23,913 bases of DNA, from the IMG/VR virus record IMGVR_UViG_3300030202_002285, positions 7,313 through 31,225 of that record. The stretch is one strand, 5' to 3'. Positions 7,164 through 14,636 of the stretch are shown piece by piece. Position numbers and translations under genes: made by a program. Below the pieces are notes generated by a model. It saw only the letters and a program-made list of their open reading frames with translations. It ran no database searches and was not told where the DNA came from. Source of the DNA: a virus. Position 1 is the first letter of the stretch, and every line of letters starts with the position of its first letter.

Positions 7164-8687
7164 ATGTCTGATTTATTTAAAACTGGTGATTTATCGCCAG
7201 GCTCGAGTACTGGGATTACTACCCCTGGACTACCTTCTGGTGGAATGGGGAATCCCGATACTGGTGATCTAAGAAGAAAGTATAATTTCGGTGATCGTGT
7301 CTCTGAGTTGTCTATTGCTCAAGATCCTTTTTTTAGGTTCTTAAGTAAGGTTTCTAAAAAACCAACTGACGATCCTCAATTCAAGTTTACCGAAAAAAGG
7401 CATTCTTTTCATAAAAGATATGCTTATGTAACTGCTCATCATACATCAAGTGCTGTAAGTACTGTTGCTGCGACTGTAACTGCAACTGATATTGACGTAG
7501 ATGACGTTTACTATTGGAAAATGGAAGCTGATTACAAAACTGGTGGAAACATCACTTCTGTATATGGTAATGCTAGCAATCAAGTTAATATAGGGTCAAC
7601 AGGCACAAAGCCTGCTTTCTTTATGCAAAATCAAGTTGTTAAAATTAACTTTAATAGCTCATTACCAACAGTATCTTCATACGCAGGAAACGACTATATT
7701 CTTTGTAGAGTAATGGAAGTTACTGATAATGGTGAAGCTGTTATCCTAAAAACTAAAGTTGTTAAAACTTTAAACACAGCAACAAATAACAAGTTATGTT
7801 CATTCAAAGCAACTACTACAAGTATGACTGGTGAGAATGTTAATTCTTTAAGTGACTCATCTTCTGCAGGTATTGAACCTAAGAAGTGTTATGTTGTTGG
7901 AAATGCACATGAAGAAGGTTCTGGGTATCCTGAAACTTGGAAAGATCAGCCTTATTCTACAAGCTATGGTCAAACTCAAATATGGAAAACATCTTGCGCA
8001 ATGACTAACACTGCAAGAGCAACTGCTCTAAGATATGACCAAAATGAGTGGGCTAGAGTATGGAAAGAAAAGCTGATTGAACATAAGTTCGATATGGAAC
8101 AATCTTTATTGTTTGGTGCTCAAGAAAGTAAAGATGGTATTAATTATACCGAAGGTGCTATTAATTGGATTCTAGGAAAAGCTAATATATTTAGTGGATT
8201 CAGCATATCAAGTTATACTGCTGATGATTTCTTAGATGACATGTCTGCATACATGGACCCACGTTATGGTGGTGGTGGTTCAACAGTATTTTTCTGTTCT
8301 ACTGCTGTATATAACTGGTTACATAAATTAGGTGGATACTTCAAAAATAACGTTGAATTATCTTCTAATTTTAGAGCAGATATGGCTATTACAGGCAAAA
8401 AGAAAGTATTCGGTGTTGACATCACTACAATTTCTACTCCTTATGGAGATATGAATGTAGCTAGAAATATTCACTTAGATGGTACTGATATAAGCATACT
8501 TGCTATTGATATGAAGCATGCTGCATACAGACCTCTAGTGGGTAATGGTCTCAACAGAGATACTTCAGTGTACGTTGGTGTTCAAACTCTAGAGAACAGT
8601 GGTATCGATAGACGTGTGGACTTAATCTTAACAGAAGCAGGAATGGAATGGCAAATGCCTGAAGCTCATGCTATCTGGAAATCATAG
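7164..8687 (+). CDS. major capsid protein, SU10/DUF5309-like
   Basis: The 507-aa shell protein, starting after TAGGAGG. Visible family features are a Gly/Pro-rich leader (1-38), then NFGDRVSELSIAQDPFFRF (41-59), an alpha/beta core, and near 266-320 the segment with TQIWKTSCAMTNTA followed by a long helix (EWARVWKEKLIEHKFDMEQSLLFGAQ region). That second segment is typical of the SU10 major-capsid family of HK97-fold proteins. The C-terminal 120 residues hold the DMKHAAYRPL and GVQTLENSGIDRRVDL strands. There is no sign of an N-terminal protease-cleavage partner in the window. It follows the scaffold and precedes the small decoration-like gene by 11 bases, and is presumably the most highly expressed gene here. 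The first ~150 bases are richer in GC than the rest. Confidence 0.9.
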   Translation: MSDLFKTGDLSPGSSTGITTPGLPSGGMGNPDTGDLRRKYNFGDRVSELSIAQDPFFRFLSKVSKKPTDDPQFKFTEKRHSFHKRYAYVTAHHTSSAVSTVAATVTATDIDVDDVYYWKMEADYKTGGNITSVYGNASNQVNIGSTGTKPAFFMQNQVVKINFNSSLPTVSSYAGNDYILCRVMEVTDNGEAVILKTKVVKTLNTATNNKLCSFKATTTSMTGENVNSLSDSSSAGIEPKKCYVVGNAHEEGSGYPETWKDQPYSTSYGQTQIWKTSCAMTNTARATALRYDQNEWARVWKEKLIEHKFDMEQSLLFGAQESKDGINYTEGAINWILGKANIFSGFSISSYTADDFLDDMSAYMDPRYGGGGSTVFFCSTAVYNWLHKLGGYFKNNVELSSNFRADMAITGKKKVFGVDITTISTPYGDMNVARNIHLDGTDISILAIDMKHAAYRPLVGNGLNRDTSVYVGVQTLENSGIDRRVDLILTEAGMEWQMPEAHAIWKS

Positions 8688-8698
8688 GAGGCTTGAAA

Positions 8699-9106
8699 AT
8701 GGCAAACAATATACCATTATATGGTGCTAATAAAGCAGGTGGTGATCTTGGCGACCTTCAAGACTTTGTTGAGGGTTCTATGAAAGTAGCAGAGTATAGT
8801 GCTAATTTAGACGCAAATGCTTCTGATGTAGTAGTTCATACTGCGGCTGCTCAAGGAACTCACATGCTAGGTTACTCTTTATATGTTTCTAATGTAAAGG
8901 GTGCTGCTGGAGATTTCCAAGCCAACATCGAAGTTAATTCAATCGATGGGCCTTTAACAGTTGCTGGTCAATCTGGTGAAGTGTTTGGAGGTGGAGGTGA
9001 GCTTGCAAATACTGAAACAGTTAGCATAGTATTAACAGGTTCTGCTGGAGACACTGCTGATGTAAGAGTGATTGTCTGGGGTTCTGCTAATACTGACCTA
9101 ACTTAG
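8699..9106 (+). CDS. capsid decoration-like protein
   Basis: I start this at ATG 8699, seven bases after AGGAGG (8686-8691); the frame also opens at a TTG (8693) that sits too close to that site. The 135 residues are rich in Ala, Gly, Val and Thr, with alternating hydrophobic residues (VVVHTAA, GYSLYVSNV, VSIVLTG, DVRVIVWG) that indicate an all-beta sandwich. There are no cysteines or helices of note. Its place directly after the major capsid protein, its small size and its beta fold fit a head decoration or cement protein. It could equally be a minor capsid protein. Confidence 0.65.
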   Translation: MANNIPLYGANKAGGDLGDLQDFVEGSMKVAEYSANLDANASDVVVHTAAAQGTHMLGYSLYVSNVKGAAGDFQANIEVNSIDGPLTVAGQSGEVFGGGGELANTETVSIVLTGSAGDTADVRVIVWGSANTDLT

Positions 9107-9116
9107 GAGGTAAACG

Positions 9117-9356
9117 ATGGCAAGTAAATACTGGATAGGCAACGAGCCTTCGAGCGATGTAACTAGTGCGCAAGCCCAAAAGATTGCTGCTGCGCCTGCA
9201 GGTGCTATCACTGATTTAACAGATAGTACAGGTGGAGCGGTGTCTGATACTTGCAACGATACTAGCGCTAATACGAAAGATGATTTAGCGTCTATTATTG
9301 CTAAGGTAAACGGCATAATTGCTGCATTAAGAGCTCACGGAATCGTAGCTGAGTAA
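9117..9356 (+). CDS. head-fibre-like small protein
   Basis: A 79-residue protein with a perfect TAGGAGG ribosome site. It opens with MASKYWIGNEP, has a central GAITDLTDSTGGAVSDT turn (about 29-44), and closes with a helix DDLASIIAKVNGIIAALRAHGI. Small proteins with a LTDSTGG turn followed by a helix of this kind (A-x-I-x-x-x-I-x-A-x-L-x-x-x-G) recur after capsid genes in many tailed phages and are annotated as head-fibre or virion-associated. The function is by that resemblance. Its codons are more GC-rich (GCG, AGC, AAC) than those of the following gene. A structured intergenic gap follows it. Confidence 0.6.
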   Translation: MASKYWIGNEPSSDVTSAQAQKIAAAPAGAITDLTDSTGGAVSDTCNDTSANTKDDLASIIAKVNGIIAALRAHGIVAE

Positions 9357-9367
9357 TAAATAGTCAA

Positions 9368-9414
9368 GGGCGTCACACAGGAAGTCTTCTCTCCCCGCGT
9401 GGCGCCTAAGACTT
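9368..9414 (+). promoter_or_regulatory. GC-rich hairpin with an overlapping alternative stem
   Basis: The longest gap of the window (9357-9429) holds a GC-rich element. GGCGTCAC (9369-9376) pairs with GTGGCGCC (9399-9406) if one G-U pair is allowed, and G9368-U9407 can extend it. A second perfect pairing, AAGTCTT (9382-9388) with AAGACTT (9408-9414), uses the loop of the first and the bases just after it, so the two stems are either alternatives or a pseudoknot. No T-run follows. It lies between the head-fibre gene and the next gene's AAGGA site. Confidence 0.55.
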
Positions 9415-9429
9415 AAATAAAAGGAATAA

Positions 9430-10842
9430 ATGGCACAAACGGTACAACAGACAGTAGAAGCAAGATTAGGAGTATCAATACCTGATGCATCAAATGTAGT
9501 TGAAGTCACAGACTTGGGACAATATATGCAAGATGGTATATCAGAAATATACAGAGGTCTACAAAGGCAAAATGCAGTAGACGAACTTAGATTATTTTTG
9601 GGTAATAGTTCTATATTAAGAACAATGGTAACTGTAGGATGTACTAGTGCTAACCCAGCTGTCTTTGCATCAACAGGACATTACTTTCAAGTTGGTGATT
9701 ATGTTAAGCTTGATAAATTTGTTCAAAATGCAAGCTTAAATGAAACTGTGCAAAAAGTTGCAACAATAGCAACAAATAGTTTTACTCTTGAAAATATTAC
9801 CACAGGAGTACTTGAAACTGGCCCAGGTGGAACAGCTGTAAAATTAAATGAATTTACAGATTACCAAACTAACCCTATAACAGGATTAGAATCAAAATTT
9901 TTTAATACAGGATATGTACTTGTTGAAAGAGCTTTTTCAGAATCTAATAGTACTTTTTCAAAAGAAGGAATGTCCCTTAATTATTATGCTTGTAAAGAAA
10001 TAAGCATTGATAATGCACATAAAGCAACAGACCCTTTATCTGTAGACTTTGCAACTCCTAGAAATCCTGTATACTATAGAAACTCAGAAAATGGAAGTAT
10101 TACTGTTTTACCCGCACCTTCAGCTACTAATTTAGTAAGAGTATGGGGATTAAAAAACTTTAGGGCTATGCCTGCATCAGCTTCTGTTGCAACCTATAGT
10201 GAATTTCCTGATTCTTATTTTCAAGCATTAATATATTATAGTACAGCTCAATCGGCTTTTGCTTATGTATCAAATACTGCAGCTCAATTAAGGGCTTTAG
10301 CACATGGAACCTCTACAACTGTAACTAGGTTAGCAGATACTCCTCCTACAATACCTTATGCTTTAGCTAATACTATAACAGCAGCCCCTCCTGCATTTAA
10401 CAAGCCTACAATTAGTCCTGATTATGCAACTTTAAATGCATTCTTAGCTGATGATGATGCTGAAATGGCTCAACAAGTATCGACTAAAATTAGTCAAGAG
10501 CTACAACAATATGCTCAAGATATACAAAATGAAGTGGGTGAATGGACAGATCAATTTCAAAGATGGCAACAACAAGTTGCTTTTGAGATACAAAATGCGG
10601 ATGGAGATTTACAAGCTTTATTAGGTCAATATCAAAATGAAGTAGCAAGGTTTCAAACAAATGTTCAAACTTATGCTCAAGATATACAACAAGAAGCTTC
10701 AAAAGTTTCAAATTTAATACAAAAACGTTCTGGAGAGTTTACATCATTTAGCAATATAGCTACACTTTATGAAAACAAATTTCAGCAATTTATAATGGCA
10801 CGTATGCCTGCTCAACAAAAAGGAGGAAATAGTGCTAGTTAG
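9430..10842 (+). CDS. virion neck/connector-region protein with C-terminal helical stalk
   Basis: A 470-residue protein starting after AAGGA. Residues 1-60 hold a helical opening (GQYMQDGISEIYRGL). About 60-160 is a beta region with VGDYVKLDKF and TNSFTLENI strands. From about 270 the helical SYFQALIYYSTAQSAFAYV segment appears. Residues about 340-460 are a Gln-rich coiled coil. Within the coiled coil the peptide YAQDIQ recurs 54 residues apart (positions 361 and 415), encoded by an exact 18-base direct repeat. It lies between capsid genes and the adaptor-like protein, so a head-completion or neck role is likely. It ends 11 bases inside the next gene, and its last codons supply that gene's AGGAGG site. 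No enzyme motif is visible. Confidence 0.65.
   Translation: MAQTVQQTVEARLGVSIPDASNVVEVTDLGQYMQDGISEIYRGLQRQNAVDELRLFLGNSSILRTMVTVGCTSANPAVFASTGHYFQVGDYVKLDKFVQNASLNETVQKVATIATNSFTLENITTGVLETGPGGTAVKLNEFTDYQTNPITGLESKFFNTGYVLVERAFSESNSTFSKEGMSLNYYACKEISIDNAHKATDPLSVDFATPRNPVYYRNSENGSITVLPAPSATNLVRVWGLKNFRAMPASASVATYSEFPDSYFQALIYYSTAQSAFAYVSNTAAQLRALAHGTSTTVTRLADTPPTIPYALANTITAAPPAFNKPTISPDYATLNAFLADDDAEMAQQVSTKISQELQQYAQDIQNEVGEWTDQFQRWQQQVAFEIQNADGDLQALLGQYQNEVARFQTNVQTYAQDIQQEASKVSNLIQKRSGEFTSFSNIATLYENKFQQFIMARMPAQQKGGNSAS
10510..10689 (+). repeat. pair of exact 18-base direct repeats coding a coiled-coil unit
   Basis: TATGCTCAAGATATACAA occurs at 10510-10527 and again at 10672-10689, in the same reading frame and 162 bases (54 codons) apart. 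The repeats encode the same YAQDIQ peptide in the C-terminal stalk of the 9430-10842 protein, suggesting partial duplication of a helical unit. Confidence 0.8.
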
Positions 10843-12103
10843 AGAATTGATGGAGAGAACAAGTATTAGTAACTTTGGTTTAGCCAGGATGTTTATAGAA
10901 GATGGTTTATTAGAAATGTCTATTCAACAAGCTCCTTGGCAAAGAGAAATAACAATGAGTATTGTTAAAGACCAAAGATTTTATTATTTTCCTCAAGATT
11001 GCATAAAAGTTATGGATATTATGGTTAGAAACCATATGAACAGTAAAGGGGAGTATAGGTCAATATCAAGATTATTAAACGAACCTATGATAAAAGATAT
11101 TTCAAAAAGCGAAGGTAATCTTAATGATGGTGGCAAAATTAGTGATTTAAATAAAGGTATAAATAATACCAATGAAACATTTTATCTAACTGGAAGCGAA
11201 AGTACAGATGTTACAGGTTCTAGAGAGTATGGATATTATATAAAAGGAAATAAATTAAGTATAGTAGAAAAAGCTGTAGCTACTGACCCTAATGCAGATG
11301 TTATTAATGATACAAACGCTTATCAAAGGTCTGACAATACTTGGAGAACTCCTGGTGTATCTAATATAGGTGGTATTAAAATTGTTTATGCTTATAATCC
11401 AACTTACTATATAAATAAACTTGGATTAGGAGCAACATCAGCTTTAACAAATCATACAGGAATTAGCCATTTTATTCCAGCAGGTAGTACTGCTCTTACT
11501 ACGGCTCCTGTATGGCCCTCCAATACTGAATTTGTTATTCAATTAGCAACATTTGAGTCGGCAAAGACTGCAACAAGCATAACTGATTATGCTGCATATA
11601 ATGTAGACTCAGGTGATAAAGGTTCTAATTGGAGCGCAGGAAAATGGATATATGTAGAAGATTTAGGATTTTGGTCAGGATTGTGGGAGATAACACAAAC
11701 TGCAGCTGCTGATCATGCCGATGTAGGGGAAGAAGCAGGAAAAGCTCAAATAGGAGTTAGAAGACCTGTTAATTGGCTAAAAGGACAAGTACCTGAAACA
11801 ACTGAAACATTAGGTGGTCCTGTTCCTATAATCAATGTATATAATTTAAATAGGACTCCTATAGCAGTTACTAACATTAATTCCTTATATACTGATAGAG
11901 AAGACTTTAATCTTCCTATTACAGATTTACAAGGAAGTTCTTTAATGTGCTATATAAAGTCTCAAATAGCGTTAGAATCGGGGAATATAGAATTAAAAAT
12001 GTATTATGACAAAGAGTTTAAACGTAAACTCGCACAACAAGAAACAGCATATGTGTCAGGACCGCGAATGATTTCGTCTGGCCCGTTTGCACTTAAAAGA
12101 TAA
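10832..12103 (+). CDS. head-to-tail adaptor-like protein
   Basis: This gene starts at a GTG (10832), five bases after an exact AGGAGG (10821-10826), within the end of the previous gene; an ATG at 10850 lacks such a site. The 423 residues begin with NFGLARMFIEDGLLEMS, then a strand-rich segment ending FYYFPQDCIKVMDIMVRN. That layout (helix with FI-DGL-EM, then a D-Q-x-x-Y-x-x-P-x-D strand) is seen in phage adaptor or tail-tubular-A-like proteins that sit under the portal. The middle is beta-rich with an apparently inserted domain (about 120-320). The end returns to helix. It is larger than P22 gp4 or T7 gp11, which may reflect the insertion. The role is assigned from the N-terminal pattern and the gene position. 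Confidence 0.6.
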   Translation: MLVRELMERTSISNFGLARMFIEDGLLEMSIQQAPWQREITMSIVKDQRFYYFPQDCIKVMDIMVRNHMNSKGEYRSISRLLNEPMIKDISKSEGNLNDGGKISDLNKGINNTNETFYLTGSESTDVTGSREYGYYIKGNKLSIVEKAVATDPNADVINDTNAYQRSDNTWRTPGVSNIGGIKIVYAYNPTYYINKLGLGATSALTNHTGISHFIPAGSTALTTAPVWPSNTEFVIQLATFESAKTATSITDYAAYNVDSGDKGSNWSAGKWIYVEDLGFWSGLWEITQTAAADHADVGEEAGKAQIGVRRPVNWLKGQVPETTETLGGPVPIINVYNLNRTPIAVTNINSLYTDREDFNLPITDLQGSSLMCYIKSQIALESGNIELKMYYDKEFKRKLAQQETAYVSGPRMISSGPFALKR

Positions 12104-12115
12104 TAGGAGAATAGT

Positions 12116-12514
12116 ATGGCATTAAATATGGACAAACATATCTATGATCACAAAGGCATAAGGGAATATGAAGGTGACGAAACTGGTAATATTGTCCTAG
12201 GTCAGTCTGGCATAGATGTGCTAACAGATACAAATGATATTGTAACAGCAGGAGAAGATGGCACTACATCTAAAATAGGTGGAGCAGCATTTGATTGTAC
12301 TGCAGTTAAACAATGGACTCAGATAATGGTTTTAGGTAAACCTGCATCAACGGGTGTTGAAATACAATTTCAAGTAAAGACAGGTTCAGTAACATATACA
12401 GATATTAATGTGTTTATACCTGTAGGAACATCAATATATGGGTCATTTTTTAAAGTTAAATTGATAACTAACCCAGCAACTAACAAAGAAGCCCTCTACT
12501 TAACTAGGGGATAA
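12116..12514 (+). CDS. small beta-rich virion protein
   Basis: A 132-residue protein with an AGGAG site before its ATG, 12 bases after the adaptor-like gene. It has no membrane segment. Alternating strands such as TQIMVLGKPAS, GVEIQFQVKTG, YTDINVFIPVG and SFFKVKLITN predict a beta sandwich. Proteins of this size and type between adaptor and hub genes are usually minor head, tail or decoration components. I recognise no family. It resembles the 8699-9106 protein in size and strand pattern, but I see no clear residue-by-residue similarity. Confidence 0.6.
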   Translation: MALNMDKHIYDHKGIREYEGDETGNIVLGQSGIDVLTDTNDIVTAGEDGTTSKIGGAAFDCTAVKQWTQIMVLGKPASTGVEIQFQVKTGSVTYTDINVFIPVGTSIYGSFFKVKLITNPATNKEALYLTRG

Positions 12515-12525
12515 AGGAGAATACA

Positions 12526-13236
12526 ATGAGTGGAGGACCAGCAATTAATGATTTAGTCGCTCAGGCTTTTGGATCAGGAGATAGTGACGGAAGTGCTGAA
12601 GTACACGAATCAACAGTAGGTGGCAAAGGAGCCAAAAAAGACGGACCTGGAAGTAGTAATAGAAAATCAAAAAAATATAAAAATGTTACTTCTCAGACTA
12701 AAACTAAAGAAAAAATAAGCAGACAGTCTTATAAAAAAGATGTGCAGAAAAAAGTTGCGGCAGCAGCAGCGGCTAAAAAAGCAGCAGATGAAGCAGCAGC
12801 AAAAGCTAAAGCTGAAAAAGACGCTCAAGCCAAAGCAGCAGCAGAGGCTGCAGCTAAGAAAGCGGCTGAAGATGCAGCTAAAGCAAAGGCAGCAGCAGAA
12901 GCGGCAGAGAAAGCTGCTAAAGAACAAGCTGCTAAAGAGGCAGCAGAAAAAGCAGCCAAAGAAGCAGCTGCTAAAAAGGCTGCAGAAGAAGCTGCTAAAA
13001 ATAAATTACCAAATCCACCAAGCTTTGAAAAGTTTCTTAAAGATTCAGGTAAAGGTACATTTAAAGGACCTCAAGCTGCTAGAGAAGCATATAATAAATT
13101 ACTAGGGTCTGGTAAGTATAAAAAAATACCTAACAAAGGTTATGGTAGCGGAGGATCAGCAGGTCAAGCTGGAAGTGGAACAGGAGGAGGCGGTAAAGCA
13201 GGACAAGCTGGCTCAGGTTCTGGAAAGTTTAACTAA
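12526..13236 (+). CDS. Ala/Lys-rich TolA-like helical protein
   Basis: A 236-residue protein after AAGGAG. Residues 77-159 are almost only Ala, Lys and Glu in AAAKKAAEEA-type repeats, a long single helix like domain II of the cell-envelope protein TolA. Before it lies a Gly/Ser/Lys-rich stretch. After it comes a small segment, FEKFLKDSGKGTFKGPQAAREAYNKLL (about 167-193), then a Gly-rich tail with two AGQAGSG units. There is no signal peptide or membrane anchor, so it is not a TolA homologue in function. It may be a rigid rod in the virion or a protein that mimics TolA. Low-complexity coding makes family searches unreliable. Its stop overlaps the next ATG (TAATG). Confidence 0.7.
   Translation: MSGGPAINDLVAQAFGSGDSDGSAEVHESTVGGKGAKKDGPGSSNRKSKKYKNVTSQTKTKEKISRQSYKKDVQKKVAAAAAAKKAADEAAAKAKAEKDAQAKAAAEAAAKKAAEDAAKAKAAAEAAEKAAKEQAAKEAAEKAAKEAAAKKAAEEAAKNKLPNPPSFEKFLKDSGKGTFKGPQAAREAYNKLLGSGKYKKIPNKGYGSGGSAGQAGSGTGGGGKAGQAGSGSGKFN
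12754..13002 (+). repeat. Ala/Lys/Glu codon-repeat tract
   Basis: This stretch codes the 83-residue helical rod of the preceding entry from GCA, GCT, AAA and GAA codons in irregular short units. The repetition explains the long frame-shifted open stretches seen on both strands here, which are not genes. Confidence 0.8.
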
Positions 13237-13418
13237 TGGTTGACTCGCTTAGAACTGCTAGTGTAGGAGTAACAGGAAGTTCTTTGTATTGGATTGAATG
13301 GGTGCCGCCTTTGATAAGCTCTTTGGCGGCAGCTGCAACACTAGTATATATGCTAATAAAAATATGGAGAGAACTTAGATATGGTAACAGTAAAGAGAGC
13401 GGTAGTAACGCCAGATAA
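13236..13418 (+). CDS. small single-TM protein, holin candidate
   Basis: A 60-residue protein starting in a TAATG overlap. It has a short N-terminal region, one hydrophobic segment (about 24-44, VPPLISSLAAAATLVYMLIKI), then a short basic/polar tail with KIWRELR. One-TM phage proteins with a basic C-terminal tail are often holins or holin-like (T7 class II type), which open the inner membrane for the endolysin. The gene lies about 10 kb from the putative wall hydrolases, so the link is by type only. It overlaps the phosphoesterase gene by 38 bases, and the latter's GGAGAG site is inside it. It could also be a membrane anchor for the virion-gene product that follows. Confidence 0.6.
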   Translation: MVDSLRTASVGVTGSSLYWIEWVPPLISSLAAAATLVYMLIKIWRELRYGNSKESGSNAR

Positions 13419-14148
13419 ACATTTTCCGCTAGCTGATACAGCAGCAATAAATGTTTTGTGCAAAACTATAAAGTTAGTAAAGCCTACAGTATATGTAGAC
13501 TTAGGAGATGTTGGAGAGTGGGAAGCATTTTCTTCTCATAAATGGAAAAGAAAAACAGCTCCTCCTTTAGAATACTTGGTTAAAGATTTTGATCAAGATG
13601 TAAGGGATGTCAATATAGGTATGGATATTATTGACGAAGCTTTAGATAAGGTTAATTGTAAAGAAAAGTATATAACGGAGGGCAATCACGATAATTGGTT
13701 GAATATTGTGGTTGGACAACACCCTTACTTACCTCAGTATTTATTTAAAAATGCTGTGAATCTTGAAAATAGGGGGTACCATTACTCACCTATGGGCGAT
13801 TACCTTAAGATTGGAAAACTTAACTTTTACCATGGCCATCATTATGGAGGTCAATACCATTCAGCTAATCACCTTAGAAAATTAGGTGGTAATGTAATGT
13901 ATGGTCATTGGCACGACATACAACAACATTCAGCCACACATATAGATGGTCAAAAATCTGCTTGGAGTATAGGATGCTTGAAGGACATGTCTACTGAGAA
14001 AAATGCTTGGTTAGGTGGAAGACCTATAAATTGGTCACACGCATTCGCTATAATAGACTTTTTTGATAGCGGTGAGTTTACAGTAGACGTAGTTCAAATT
14101 ATTAACGGTAAAGCCATAGTATGGGGTGAATTAATAAATGGGAATTAA
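13381..14148 (+). CDS. calcineurin-like metallophosphoesterase
   Basis: A 255-residue protein with the motifs of the calcineurin-type fold in order: DKH (12-14), GDVGEWE (42-48), GNHD (101-104), a histidine cluster FYHGHHYGG (149-157) and GHWH (175-178). In the family these Asp/Asn/His residues bind two metal ions and hydrolyse phosphate esters, from nucleic acid ends to cyclic or modified nucleotides. The substrate cannot be told here. There is no signal peptide. The start has GGAGAG (13366-13371) at good spacing. It lies in the late structural run between two small membrane proteins, which is unusual for a nucleic-acid enzyme. It could act during lysis, modify host nucleotides, or be a virion component. 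Confidence 0.88.
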   Translation: MVTVKRAVVTPDKHFPLADTAAINVLCKTIKLVKPTVYVDLGDVGEWEAFSSHKWKRKTAPPLEYLVKDFDQDVRDVNIGMDIIDEALDKVNCKEKYITEGNHDNWLNIVVGQHPYLPQYLFKNAVNLENRGYHYSPMGDYLKIGKLNFYHGHHYGGQYHSANHLRKLGGNVMYGHWHDIQQHSATHIDGQKSAWSIGCLKDMSTEKNAWLGGRPINWSHAFAIIDFFDSGEFTVDVVQIINGKAIVWGELINGN

Positions 14149-14150
14149 AT

Positions 14151-14453
14151 ATGGATTGGTTACAGGTATTAGAGCAATATGGAGTCCCGCTTGTAGTAGC
14201 AGTTGCGTTTTGGTTATTTATACAAAAACAAAATAAGTTTATACAAGATGAACTACAAAAAGAACTAAGAGAATCTTTTGAAAGACTTGAAGGTATAGTT
14301 ATATCTTTAATTAATCAACAAAAGAAAATGCAGATAGAGCAAAAAGGTATTAAAAGAAGCTTTGAAGCATTAGTAGAAATTATAGCTGCTTTATCAGGAA
14401 ATGGATTAAAACACAAGTTTATGAGAACGTTAGAAAAAAAGGATGATGAATGA
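14151..14453 (+). CDS. one-TM protein with coiled coil (BhlA/UviB-like layout)
   Basis: A 100-residue protein with a weak ribosome site. An N-terminal membrane segment (about 11-25, GVPLVVAVAFWLFI) is followed by a charged coiled coil (QDELQKELRESFERLEGIV and on). This is the layout of small BhlA/UviB holin-like proteins and of some spanin-type proteins, though it lacks a lipobox. It follows the phosphoesterase by two bases and ends in an ATGA overlap with the next gene. With the 13236-13418 protein it may form a holin/regulator pair. The sequence alone does not show which, if either, is the lysis clock. Confidence 0.6.
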   Translation: MDWLQVLEQYGVPLVVAVAFWLFIQKQNKFIQDELQKELRESFERLEGIVISLINQQKKMQIEQKGIKRSFEALVEIIAALSGNGLKHKFMRTLEKKDDE

Positions 14454-14635
14454 TACAAGCATTAGTATTAAAAGGTATTATTGGAGCTGTTATGAAAGCT
14501 ATTGAAAAAGCTCCTGATAAAAAAATAGCTAAAAATCACGAAAAAAGAATCAGTAAACTAGAAAAACAAGCACATTCTCCTAGAGATTTTGTGACTTGTA
14601 ATTGTTGTAAAAAGAAACTAAAGGAGAAAAAATAA
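14450..14635 (+). CDS. tiny basic protein with CxCC motif
   Basis: A 61-residue, Lys-rich protein translated from an ATGA overlap. It has a short hydrophobic start (MIQALVLKGIIGAVMKAI), a charged helix, and a C-terminal VTCNCCKKKLKEKK. The three clustered cysteines near the end are notable for so small a protein and could bind metal or a cofactor, or be palmitoylated-like in character; this is a guess. No family is recognised. Confidence 0.6.
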   Translation: MIQALVLKGIIGAVMKAIEKAPDKKIAKNHEKRISKLEKQAHSPRDFVTCNCCKKKLKEKK

Positions 14636-14636
14636 C

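Noticed and set aside
8693-8698. Decoration-like gene start at TTG 8693
   Set aside because: It is one base from the AGGAGG; ATG 8699 has the expected seven-base spacing.
12740-13105. Gln/Lys/Leu-rich + frame and Cys/Phe-rich - frame (12667-12927) over the Ala/Lys tract
   Set aside because: Artefacts of the codon-repeat tract; they vanish outside it and have no start signals.
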